A stretch of 8,237 bases of DNA from positions 1 to 8,237 of the forward strand of contig JAJDBI010000200.1 in NCBI GenBank assembly GCA_029261435.1, written 5' to 3'. The stretch's first letter is position 1, and every line of letters begins with the position of its first letter. Shown here in pieces: positions 1-5,919 of this stretch. The notes beneath the pieces were generated by a model. It saw only the letters and a list, made by a program, of their open reading frames with translations. It made no database searches and had not been told where the DNA came from. The DNA comes from Nitrospinaceae bacterium. GTDB lineage: Bacteria > Nitrospinota > Nitrospinia > Nitrospinales > VA-1. A program made the translations under genes and the position numbers.

Positions 1-2
1 CA

Positions 3-233
3 TGGGGTGTTACCAGAGCGTTCAAGAAAGCATGCAGGAAGGCGGGTTACCCTGATTTCCGGTTTCATGACCTAAGACATGACTTTTGCTCACAACTGGT
101 ACAACAGGGCGTGGACCTTTATGCAGTCAAGGAATTGGCCGGTCATAAAGATATTGCCACAACTCAAAGGTATGCGCACTTGAGCCCCGAAAGGCTTCGG
201 AAAGCGGTGGAAGCCCTGCCCAGTCACGCATAG
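3..233 (+). CDS. Tyrosine recombinase/integrase, C-terminal fragment (5' end outside window)
   Basis: The 76 residues read from the window edge to the TAG match the C-terminal catalytic part of phage/island integrases, which cut and rejoin DNA through a tyrosine nucleophile. Numbering from position 3, the HDLRH box is at residues 22-26 (catalytic Arg25), followed by an LAGH box at 45-48 (His48) and TTQRYAHL at 53-60 (nucleophile Tyr57). This is the R-H-Y order of the family. The N-terminal core-binding half and first catalytic Arg lie left of the window. The gene points at the 3' end of tRNA-Pro 53 bases downstream, the usual arrangement for an integrase at its tRNA attachment site. This suggests that DNA to the left is an integrated element. 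Whether the enzyme is full length cannot be judged here. Confidence 0.9.
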   Translation, partial: WGVTRAFKKACRKAGYPDFRFHDLRHDFCSQLVQQGVDLYAVKELAGHKDIATTQRYAHLSPERLRKAVEALPSHA

Positions 234-234
234 G

Positions 235-278
235 TCAAAAACGCAAAAAGGACTTACAGCTAAAAGCCGTAAGTCCTT
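235..278 (-). terminator. Rho-independent terminator of tRNA-Pro
   Basis: AAGGACTTAC (248-257) and GTAAGTCCTT (269-278) form a perfect 10-bp stem with an 11-base loop. Read on the minus strand, the stem is followed by TTTTTGCGTTTTT (about 235-249), the T-tract of an intrinsic terminator. It lies just after the CCA end of tRNA-Pro and so should end that transcript. In the plus direction the stem has no T-tract, so it is a poorer terminator for the integrase gene. Confidence 0.75.
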
Positions 279-286
279 GATGGTAA

Positions 287-364
<78 letters not shown>

Positions 365-413
365 AAAATCAGATATATTTAGTTTTATAACCACGTAACC
401 CTTGCCTCTTCTC

Positions 414-1103
414 TCAGTGAGAGGAGTGGGCCGAATGCATGGTATGGGCTTTTCTTCGTTGTTCTTCTGTCAACAGTTTTAGCAAAGCGATTTTTGCGTT
501 TGCCATAGCCATGATCTTGTCAGTTTTGGTTCGGGCAATTTTTCCTGCGGCCAGACGAATGGCATTTTCATCAAGCTTCTCAGCGTGAACTTGTTTGTCA
601 AACTCCATATGCGCGATTTTGTGTTCGGCTTTATTGCGAATACTTTGTTTGCCATACTCAAATCGAAGGTGCTTGATTTCTGAGACTTGAGCTTCGGTCA
701 GTCCCAACTTATTCTTGAATCTCAATAAATGAGTGAATGGACATTTGCTGGTGTGGCCGCCATGACCTGATTTTTTGCCATAGCCGTGACCGGACTTCAC
801 ATGATGCTTGTTGACACTTCCTTCTGGTTTCTTATGGCTGTAGCTGTGTGCCTTTGATTTGCCGGAATGGGAATAGGATTTTTTCCCACTCCCTTCTTTT
901 TTATGATGGCCCTTGCTTCCAGAAACATGTTGAGGCATTGTTTTAGTTTTACTGCCTTCGCCTTTTGATGCTCCATGATTGTAGCTGCCAGCACTGCCGG
1001 TGCCAATGGAGTCCATTGCGGTTGCCGCCAGAGCGTTCTGGCTAAAGAGCAAGGTTGTTGTCGCAGTTAGCACGACCAGATGTCTTATTTTTAATTTAAA
1101 CAT
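414..1103 (-). CDS. Secreted His/Lys-rich protein with C-terminal LTXXQ (CpxP/Spy/ZraP-like) domain
   Basis: This 229-residue protein has three parts. Residues 1-27 are a signal peptide ending in an ALA-type cleavage site. Residues about 40-125 are a low-complexity stretch very rich in His, Lys, Gly and Ser, with repeated SYSH and SGHG/GHGG units. Residues about 130-220 are an alpha-helical domain with two LTxxQ boxes, LTEAQ at 135-139 and LTEEQ at 211-215, the hallmark of the CpxP/Spy/ZraP family of periplasmic metal-responsive or chaperone proteins. A single Cys121 precedes that domain. The tail is again His-rich. Periplasmic binding of a transition metal (Zn, Ni or Cu) is a reasonable inference; the metal cannot be told. 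The start has an AGGGAG ribosome site six bases upstream. No two-component partner or efflux gene is adjacent; the gene sits between two tRNA genes on the same strand. Confidence 0.8.
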   Translation of the reverse strand: MFKLKIRHLVVLTATTTLLFSQNALAATAMDSIGTGSAGSYNHGASKGEGSKTKTMPQHVSGSKGHHKKEGSGKKSYSHSGKSKAHSYSHKKPEGSVNKHHVKSGHGYGKKSGHGGHTSKCPFTHLLRFKNKLGLTEAQVSEIKHLRFEYGKQSIRNKAEHKIAHMEFDKQVHAEKLDENAIRLAAGKIARTKTDKIMAMANAKIALLKLLTEEQRRKAHTMHSAHSSH

Positions 1104-1237
1104 AATAATCTCCCTCTTTATATTCTTGCGTAGGAGTCATCCCAGGCAAAACATTTTTGAGCCTGAACTTTTCCGTTGGCTCAACGCGGTAGTTGCCAGG
1201 TTACTGTTTGCAAAAAACCTGACTCTACGCTTGGTAA

Positions 1238-1314
<77 letters not shown>

Positions 1315-1590
1315 ATATTTGAAATTTTGGGGTGATAGACGGAATTTCAAACCGCCACCACTGAGTCATAACATAGTGTTTTTGAAGGCTCTATGTAAGG
1401 AAATAGTGTGGATGTTTCCTGTTCATTCTGCTAAAGAAAGACATTCTACTTGTAATTGCAAAAGAAGGAAACAAGAAAATTTGAATTAATTTTAGTGGCG
1501 TCATTAGCTCCTGTTGCCTCAATAGATTGCGAATTTGTGCTTTTAGGGCGACTTCCGGCTACTTCAAGTGCCTGCAGGGGGAAAGTTTGA
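1315..1590. other. Intergenic region between tRNA-Arg and the HtrA-like gene
   Basis: No convincing gene lies here. It should carry the divergent promoters for tRNA-Arg (minus) and the HtrA-like gene (plus), but I see no strong -35/-10 pair. It holds an inverted repeat TTTGAAATT (1318-1326) / AATTTCAAA (1343-1351) with a 16-base spacer, just upstream of the mature tRNA-Arg, and a weaker ACATAG/CTATGT pair at 1371-1396. Confidence 0.4.
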
Positions 1591-2259
1591 ATGGCTAAAA
1601 CGATAAAAGGTGCGTTTTTATTTCTCGGGTTTCTGTTGGCTTTGCTGACTTTTACAATGCCGGTGACCCGGTTGGGGTCAGGATTTCTGCTGGGGGAGGG
1701 GAGGTATGCATTCACCTATCATGATCTGGTGAAAGATGCGAGTGTCTTGCAGGTTAAGTTCCCAAATGAAGACGATATTGTCGCGGAAGTGGTGTTTGCC
1801 GACCCTGCCAGCAATCTGGCGATTTTAAAACTCAAGGAAATGCCTAAGGTAAAGCGTCTTCCGCTGTCTATCAGCAGAAATGGATTGAGCCTGCAAGGTG
1901 AACAGGTATTCACACTGGGCTACCCATGGACCAACACTCTGCAAGACCAGCATGTTCTGATAGAAGGGGCCGCTCGCCAAGCATCAATGCTGATTGAGCT
2001 GAAGATGCCTCTCGACCTGGTACATAGCGGAAGCCCTCTGTTTAACGCCCGGCAGGAAGTGGTGGGGATGGTTCTGCTGGAGGAGCATGCCAAAGCCGCG
2101 TTCCCGGTAGACACTCCGCAACATTTTGCCATCCCTGCATTATTGTTGGAAAAAGCCTTGAAGGCAGGTAGAATTAATATAACCCTTGGTGAAAGTTCTT
2201 CGAAAAAAGTGTTTATTTCAGAATCGAGAAACAATATTGTCCTGATTGAGGCAAGATAA
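1591..2259 (+). CDS. Membrane-anchored HtrA/trypsin-like serine protease domain, catalytic Asp apparently replaced
   Basis: The 222-residue protein starts with a hydrophobic signal or anchor segment (about 6-25). It then has the landmarks of an HtrA/DegP-type chymotrypsin-fold domain: GSGFLL at 29-34, a histidine box FTYHDLV at 41-47 (His44), DPASNLAILKL at 71-81, LGYP at 109-112, a serine box HSGSPL at 145-150 (Ser146), and QHFAIPA near 177-183. In active relatives the third landmark reads D-L-A; here it is N75-L-A, so the catalytic Asp looks lost. The serine box is also altered from the usual G-N-S-G-G-P. No PDZ domain follows. It may be a weak protease or a non-catalytic binding protein. 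A TGA lies directly before the ATG, fixing the earliest start; AGGGGG nine bases upstream is the likely ribosome site. A small membrane protein gene abuts its stop. Confidence 0.72.
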   Translation: MAKTIKGAFLFLGFLLALLTFTMPVTRLGSGFLLGEGRYAFTYHDLVKDASVLQVKFPNEDDIVAEVVFADPASNLAILKLKEMPKVKRLPLSISRNGLSLQGEQVFTLGYPWTNTLQDQHVLIEGAARQASMLIELKMPLDLVHSGSPLFNARQEVVGMVLLEEHAKAAFPVDTPQHFAIPALLLEKALKAGRINITLGESSSKKVFISESRNNIVLIEAR

Positions 2260-2412
2260 ATGCAACCTTCAGATGGAACATATATCCTTTATGGAATCTT
2301 ATTTGTTTGCCTGCTGCTGGGGATGTTGCTCAATGTCGGCAAGCGCCTTGGCTCCTCCAAAAACTTCCCGCCGCCTGGAAATAAGAAGAATGACCGCAGC
2401 ATTTGGAGATAA
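2260..2412 (+). CDS. Small single-span membrane protein (50 aa), unknown function
   Basis: The ATG begins at the base right after the TAA of the HtrA-like gene, so the two are very likely co-transcribed and translationally coupled. A GAGG at 2248-2251 inside the upstream gene gives a ribosome site eight bases away. The product has a short polar N-terminus, one hydrophobic segment at about residues 8-26 (YILYGILFVCLLLGMLLNV), then a basic, proline-containing tail with KR, PPP and KK. Positive charge after the span predicts N-out, C-in topology. I recognise no family. The tight coupling, plausible membrane segment and sensible stop support a real gene; it may act beside the membrane-anchored protease-like protein. 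Another possibility is a chance ORF. Confidence 0.55.
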   Translation: MQPSDGTYILYGILFVCLLLGMLLNVGKRLGSSKNFPPPGNKKNDRSIWR

Positions 2413-2730
2413 ATTTTTTTTCTCCTTTTTTTCCTTCTGATTTTTTCGCTACCTTATTGAAAATATTGACAATTTCTGCCTCCTGAGTCTTTCTTTGCTT
2501 TTGAAGTTCAAAAATCGAGTTGCGGAACTTTTTGTTTGGCATTATATTTAAACCGAAAGTGCATATAATTGTTTTGGTTCTGATTAGAGAAGAATGTTTA
2601 TTTATATGAAGATATAAATTTCAATTTGAGTTGTTAGATAGTGGGGTTGTGGCGCCCAAGTTTGGTTGATTGGTCTAAAAGGAATTAAACTTACCTTTTA
2701 ATGAGTGTCGTCATTTGTTTAGGGGGGGCT
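2413..2730. other. AT-rich intergenic gap with poly-T tract
   Basis: No well-supported gene was found in these 318 bases. The first 45 bases are strongly T-rich on the plus strand (runs of 8, 7 and 6 T) just after the small membrane protein gene, but without a GC-rich stem, so this is not a classical intrinsic terminator. A TATAAT sits at 2564-2569 and a TTGGCA at 2536-2541; their 22-base spacing is too wide for a normal sigma-70 promoter. A lysine-rich minus-strand reading frame across 2330-2542 is not accepted. Confidence 0.4.
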
Positions 2731-3087
2731 ATGAAGAATAAGACTATGGTAACAGTTTTAATGTTGGCTCTATGGTTGCTTCCGATTACTGCGGAGGCCA
2801 ACCAGAAAAATCTGGCTAAGCGGATCCAGTTTCTGGACAACATTAAAAAAGTGGAGTGGTACAAAGTTGAAGGCAGGCACATCATCATCGGATGGAAGGG
2901 AATCCCGGACAACTTTTATGGCTTGAACTACAGGGCAGCTCTCGATGCCAGTAAGTCGACTTTGTATGAAGTCCAGGTTTGGTCAGTTCGATATCCGCAG
3001 AAAAATTGGTCGCCAGGAGATGGAGGCCAAGTCTGTATTACTACAGCCAAAATGGGACGCTTTGGGGATAGCAACTGTAAAAAATGA
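2731..3087 (+). CDS. Small exported protein of unknown function, possible disulfide
   Basis: From the ATG at 2731 the product is 118 residues. Residues 1-23 are a clear signal peptide: basic MKNK, a hydrophobic core and an A-E-A cleavage site. The mature part of about 95 residues is rich in Trp and Tyr (VEWYKVEG, IIIGWKGIP, YEVQVWSVRYP, KNWSPGDGG) and ends with two cysteines, Cys102 and Cys116, which could form a disulfide in the periplasm. The pattern suggests a compact beta-rich fold. I cannot name a family with confidence. An ATG 30 bases upstream is in frame, but 2731 is preferred: AGGGGGG lies just before it and the signal peptide then begins normally. It stands alone, convergent with the dihydrofolate-reductase-like gene. 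Confidence 0.72.
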   Translation: MKNKTMVTVLMLALWLLPITAEANQKNLAKRIQFLDNIKKVEWYKVEGRHIIIGWKGIPDNFYGLNYRAALDASKSTLYEVQVWSVRYPQKNWSPGDGGQVCITTAKMGRFGDSNCKK

Positions 3088-3122
3088 TATCGGGAGTGAT
3101 TACTTAAGAAAACGGATGAGGT

Positions 3123-3152
3123 TTGAATCGTTATGAATAAATCTGGATTCAA
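3123..3152. terminator. Possible weak terminator hairpin between convergent genes
   Basis: TTGAATC (3123-3129) and GATTCAA (3146-3152) can pair with a 16-base loop between the stops of two convergent genes. The stem is short and AT-rich, and no long T-tract follows directly, so this is only a candidate. Confidence 0.25.
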
Positions 3153-3186
3153 TTAGTTTCATTTCGATATATTAATTATTATTTTT

Positions 3187-3717
3187 TTACCTTTTAGCAT
3201 ATACGAGTTGGACCACATTGTTCTTAGATATGTAGTGTTCGGAGAGGATCCACCCACTAGATAACGGAACACTGCCTAACCAATGGATGCCTGTACCAAT
3301 GGTTTCTGGGATAATGGTTAATATAATTTCATCGAGCAGGTTTTCTTTTATAAAAAGATTTGCCACTTCGCCACCACCAACAAGCCAGACTCGACCTTCT
3401 GAGGATACTTTAATAGCTTCCAATTTTTCTTTCCAGTTTGATGAAACTGACTCAACTCCGGGTTCTTTAACTTCAAAATCAGCATTTCGGCTTAAAACGA
3501 GACCGGGCTTTTCTGGATAGGCATATTTCCCGAAGCTCAAAACTTTATCGTAGGTTTTTCTGCCCATAACGACAGCGGAGACGGTTTTATAAAACGGTTC
3601 ATAATCATATGGGGTTTCTAATGGAGCGGTATAATTACTCAGCCAGTCCATGACCTCGTCTTCTCTGGCGATAAAACCGTCTAAACTAACCGCTACATAA
3701 TAACTCGTCTTTGCCAT
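3187..3717 (-). CDS. Dihydrofolate reductase-like (RibD C-terminal domain family) protein
   Basis: At 176 residues this is the normal length for the YyaP/YwjB-type branch of the RibD_C/dihydrofolate-reductase fold, generally taken to be NAD(P)H-binding cytosolic reductases of unknown substrate. Visible landmarks are SLDGFIA at 11-17, the nucleotide-binding MGRKTYD at 51-57, a glycine-rich VGGGEVAN at 113-120, and the DEIILTIIPETIGTG stretch from 129. The start is an ATG with an AGAGAG-type ribosome site. It begins only 20 bases after the stop of the Rrf2-family gene on the same strand, so both probably share an mRNA. Together with the divergent AhpD-like gene, this suggests a small redox or chemical-stress locus. 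True folate reduction or riboflavin synthesis is unlikely from this branch, but no substrate can be assigned. Confidence 0.85.
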   Translation of the reverse strand: MAKTSYYVAVSLDGFIAREDEVMDWLSNYTAPLETPYDYEPFYKTVSAVVMGRKTYDKVLSFGKYAYPEKPGLVLSRNADFEVKEPGVESVSSNWKEKLEAIKVSSEGRVWLVGGGEVANLFIKENLLDEIILTIIPETIGTGIHWLGSVPLSSGWILSEHYISKNNVVQLVYAKR

Positions 3718-3737
3718 TTTAATTCTCTCTATGTTAA

Positions 3738-4235
3738 TTATTTGGAGTTATATTTATCATTTAACCATTCTTGAGTTTTTTTCATCTGCCGGGGATCTGC
3801 TTCCACTTTCACTTGATCAACCAAATGGGTGAGTTTGACTTTTTCAAGCTCGGCTCGCCATACATTCTCAGCCTTCCACATTGCGGATGCGATCAAACAG
3901 GGTCTTTTGTAGGAAAGGCTTCGTTTGAGAGCGGTTGGACCCTGCTGCCTGATTTCTTCACATCCAAAACAGGAGTCGTTTCCCTCAATGGATAATACAA
4001 TATCCAGCAGCGAAACACTGTCGGGCTTACTGGCCAATCGATAACCTCCTTTGGGTCCAGAAATCGTTTTTAAAATTCCATCGTTCGAAAGCATTTGCAG
4101 GGCTTTTGCAAGATAAGGGTGTGGGACTCCATGATATTCAGCTAAATCTTTTGCGGAAAGGTTGACATCCTCGGGCAAACCGGCAAGGAGGGTGCAACAG
4201 TGAATGGCCCATTCTACAGTGTTACTGATCTTCAT
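3738..4235 (-). CDS. Rrf2-family winged-helix transcriptional regulator
   Basis: The 165-residue protein has the Rrf2 winged helix over residues 1-80: the amino-terminal MKISNTVEWAIHC, LSAKDLAEYHGVPHPYL recognition region and the wing SGPKGGYRLA at 59-68. Rrf2 proteins such as IscR, NsrR and RsrR use three cysteines to bind an Fe-S cluster that senses NO, oxidants or iron. Here the candidates are Cys89, Cys92 and Cys113 (SCFGCEE and RPCLIAS), a C-x2-C-x20-C spacing that differs from the tighter IscR pattern. Cys13 and Cys14 lie in the first helix. I chose the ATG at 4235 because it gives the usual MKIS start; a TTG two codons upstream is possible. No Shine-Dalgarno is seen, matching a leaderless mRNA from the promoter found here. 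It probably controls itself and the neighbouring reductase-like and AhpD-like genes. Confidence 0.88.
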   Translation of the reverse strand: MKISNTVEWAIHCCTLLAGLPEDVNLSAKDLAEYHGVPHPYLAKALQMLSNDGILKTISGPKGGYRLASKPDSVSLLDIVLSIEGNDSCFGCEEIRQQGPTALKRSLSYKRPCLIASAMWKAENVWRAELEKVKLTHLVDQVKVEADPRQMKKTQEWLNDKYNSK

Positions 4236-4241
4236 ATGCAA

Positions 4242-4270
4242 AATATAGTATGCCCGGAGGTGACAATCAA
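4242..4270 (-). promoter_or_regulatory. Sigma-70 promoter of the Rrf2-family gene, probably leaderless
   Basis: Read on the minus strand, TTGATT (4270-4265) and TATATT (4247-4242) are separated by exactly 17 bases. The -10 box ends six bases before the ATG at 4235, so transcription would begin at or very near the start codon. The absence of a ribosome site before this gene fits that. Confidence 0.5.
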
Positions 4271-4307
4271 GAAATGAAATTGTCTGAGCCGTGCTATTTT
4301 TAATTGC

Positions 4308-4358
4308 GGATATAATTTATCCGTGATAGGATTGTTGTAATGCATTATCTACTATCAC
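4308..4358. promoter_or_regulatory. Inverted repeats upstream of the AhpD-like gene; candidate Rrf2 operator
   Basis: Two inverted repeats lie side by side between the divergent genes: GGATA-TAATT-TATCC at 4308-4322, which contains a TATAAT, and GTGATAG (4323-4329) with CTATCAC (4352-4358) across 22 bases. The first, a 15-base dyad, is close in size to sites bound by Rrf2 dimers. The assignment to this regulator is inference from position. Confidence 0.4.
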
Positions 4359-4370
4359 AAAGGATTAAAT

Positions 4371-4817
4371 ATGAGTGTTCGCATCGATTTTCATGATAGT
4401 TCTCCCGAAGCAATGAAAGCGCTACTGGGAGTGGAGTCTTACCTGGAAAATACAAGTCTTGACACTAAAATAATGGGATTGGTCAAATTACGTGCTTCTC
4501 AAATCAACGGATGTGCCTATTGTGTGAATATGCATTATGGAGAGTTGAAAAAAATTGGGATACCAGATGCACAACTCAATCTGGTCGTGGCGTGGAAGGA
4601 GTCGTTGTGTTTTTCGGATAAAGAGCGCGCTGTTCTTGCATGGACCGAATCCGTAACACTGGTTTCCGAAACCCATTCTCCTGATGAGGTCTATGAACTT
4701 GTGGAAGAACAATTTTCGAAAAAGGATCTGGTTGATCTGACTATTCTGATAGGTCAAATCAATTTATGGAACCGGCTTGCTGTCTCTTTTCGGCTTCAAC
4801 CTAATTTGAAGGCATAG
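4371..4817 (+). CDS. AhpD/carboxymuconolactone decarboxylase-family protein with CxxC
   Basis: This 148-residue protein carries the AhpD-like core helix motif NGCAYCVNMHYGE, with Cys48, Cys51, His55 and Glu58. In AhpD the Cys pair and nearby His take part in alkylhydroperoxidase thiol chemistry. The C-terminal region has the typical ILIGQINLWNRLAVSFRL ending of the CMD/AhpD-like group. Length and motif fit a small cytosolic, oligomeric, all-helical peroxidase-like enzyme; real substrates in this branch are mostly untested, so decarboxylase activity should not be assumed. AAAGGA seven bases before the ATG is a good ribosome site. It diverges from the Rrf2-family gene, with candidate operator repeats in the shared region, which makes control by that regulator likely. 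Confidence 0.88.
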   Translation: MSVRIDFHDSSPEAMKALLGVESYLENTSLDTKIMGLVKLRASQINGCAYCVNMHYGELKKIGIPDAQLNLVVAWKESLCFSDKERAVLAWTESVTLVSETHSPDEVYELVEEQFSKKDLVDLTILIGQINLWNRLAVSFRLQPNLKA

Positions 4818-4824
4818 AAAAGGC

Positions 4825-4860
4825 TCAGAATTATGATGATTTTCTATTGCATAATTCTGA
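4825..4860. terminator. Stem-loop terminator between convergent genes
   Basis: TCAGAATTATG (4825-4835) and CATAATTCTGA (4850-4860) form a perfect 11-bp stem with a 14-base loop, just after the AhpD-like gene and downstream of the receiver-like gene on the other strand. On the minus strand the stem is followed by GCCTTTTCT, a modest T-tract. It may serve both convergent transcripts. Confidence 0.55.
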
Positions 4861-4967
4861 CCTGTTATCCAAGAATTTGCCTGATAGCTGGTATACCCCA
4901 TAGTGTCTAGGTTTAGAATTAGTTCGAAAAAGTATTTCTCCTGCCAGATATAACAAATTAAAGAAAT

Positions 4968-5432
4968 TTACAAATCCCCGGATTTTGAAAATATAGTGCC
5001 TGTAAAATAGGGGCTGGGCCGACGGGAGGATAAGTCAGGCTCGATGTAATTTGTTATGCAACGGCTCTTGAAACTATCCAGATATTTTGAAATTTTTATC
5101 ACAGATAAAGGTTCTTGAATATAACCATCAATCTCTTTACTAACTATCAACCATCCCAAGTCAGGTAGTGCAGGAGGCGAAATTAAAATATAGTTCGCGT
5201 TTGGTGAATAGCGTTTGGCAAATTTGATAAAATCGGAGTAATCCATATCTGCCAGCTCAAGAGGAATAAAGATATCCGAGAAATCAGGATAATGTTTGAT
5301 CGTATTCAGAGCTTTGGTCCCACTGGTAGCGACACAGCCGCTGATTTTATTTTTCAACTCTGTTTTTAGTTTTTTTGTTTCCAACAGATCCTCATTTATA
5401 ACCAGAATGTCATTCTTATGTGTATAGCCCAT
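4968..5432 (-). CDS. Degenerate response-regulator receiver-like protein
   Basis: From the ATG at 5432 the product is 154 residues. Residues 7-121 follow the alternating pattern of a CheY-type receiver: a first strand NDILVINED, a helix LLETKKLKTEL, a third strand DIFIPLEL (53-60) with the ADMDYSDF turn, a fourth strand YILISPP with Ser85, and a fifth region DGYIQEPLS. Key residues are altered: the phospho-acceptor Asp is Pro57 or Leu58, the acidic pair is Asn13-Glu14, and the Lys of the usual K-P is Glu107 in Q-E-P. Phosphorylation is therefore unlikely. A 30-residue tail rich in Ser, Arg and Pro follows, with no output domain. GAGGA eight bases upstream supports this start; an upstream TTG at 5477 would lie inside the preceding small gene. 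It probably shares an mRNA with that gene, 16 bases away. Confidence 0.68.
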   Translation of the reverse strand: MGYTHKNDILVINEDLLETKKLKTELKNKISGCVATSGTKALNTIKHYPDFSDIFIPLELADMDYSDFIKFAKRYSPNANYILISPPALPDLGWLIVSKEIDGYIQEPLSVIKISKYLDSFKSRCITNYIEPDLSSRRPSPYFTGTIFSKSGDL

Positions 5433-5448
5433 AACGTTTGTCCTCAAA

Positions 5449-5628
5449 TTAGTATTCCAAATCAATATGTTTATCAATGTTCTCCTGACGAGTTATTTCC
5501 ACCAACGCATCGATTTCTCTTTTCCTCATAAGTTGTTGATTTCTCCTGACAAAATTCTTTTCTTTGTTCCTTGCTGGCCTTATTAGTATTAACGGGTCAT
5601 AAACATTTCTTTTACTGGAAGTCTTCAT
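5449..5628 (-). CDS. Small basic protein (59 aa), unknown function
   Basis: An ATG at 5628 with GAGGG five bases upstream opens a 59-residue frame ending in TAA at 5449, only 16 bases before the receiver-like gene on the same strand. The product starts MKTSSKRNVYDPLILIRPAR and is strongly basic through its first two thirds (KRN, RNKEK, VRRNQQLMRKRE). It ends in a more acidic, probably helical part (ALVEITRQENIDKHIDLEY). No transmembrane segment or signal is seen. I recognise no family. Good start context, tight spacing and non-random composition argue for a real gene. It could bind nucleic acid or partner the degenerate receiver, but this is speculation. Confidence 0.6.
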   Translation of the reverse strand: MKTSSKRNVYDPLILIRPARNKEKNFVRRNQQLMRKREIDALVEITRQENIDKHIDLEY

Positions 5629-5919
5629 GGCACCCTCTGTGAATTTCCCTGATATTTAGAACCAAGCCTGAATAAATTTTAGGCGGAGAAAGTTAGAAAA
5701 CGATTTGAGGGAGGGTAGGTTTTAACTAGTTTCAGAGGATGAGTATCGTGTCTTTCAGAAATGTGTGATAGGGAAGGGATAAAATCTCTGCGCAAGTAAA
5801 AATCAAATTAGAATCATAACCTATTCCTTTTCAACATAAGTCCTCACCCAGGACTCATAGTGGATTCCGATAATGAAAATATAAATATTTTTCACTTCTT
5901 AGCAAAAAAAGGAGATGCC
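5629..5919. other. Divergent control region between the small basic protein and XRE genes
   Basis: These 291 bases separate two divergent transcription units and hold no clear gene. Near the right end an inverted repeat AGTCCT-CACCC-AGGACT (5839-5855) lies 64 bases before the likely XRE start and just before an alternative GTG start at 5860. Such a 17-base dyad is a natural candidate for an XRE-type operator. No strong -35/-10 pair stands out on either strand. Confidence 0.4.
5839..5855. promoter_or_regulatory. Inverted repeat, candidate operator for the XRE-like regulator
   Basis: AGTCCT and AGGACT form a perfect 6-base dyad around CACCC, upstream of the helix-turn-helix gene. Autoregulation through such a site is common for XRE proteins; here it is inferred from position only. 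Confidence 0.3.

Noticed and set aside
1160..1183. GAGCC/GGCTC hairpin and the CAGGTT/AACCTG hairpin at 1197-1221 as terminator of tRNA-Arg
   Set aside because: Neither is followed by a T-tract on the minus strand, so an intrinsic terminator is not supported.
1456..1590. 44-codon plus-strand frame ending directly before the HtrA-like ATG
   Set aside because: It starts with TTG, has no ribosome site and its product has no recognisable features; considered as a leader but unsupported.
1446..2234. Minus-strand ORFs antisense to the HtrA-like gene
   Set aside because: They lack ribosome sites and family features, while the plus-strand gene shows protease-domain motifs.
2330..2542. 70-codon minus-strand lysine-rich ORF
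   Set aside because: Its lysines come from the poly-A strand of a T-rich gap, it has no ribosome site, and its C-terminal third overlaps the better supported membrane microprotein on the other strand. A real gene is not fully excluded.
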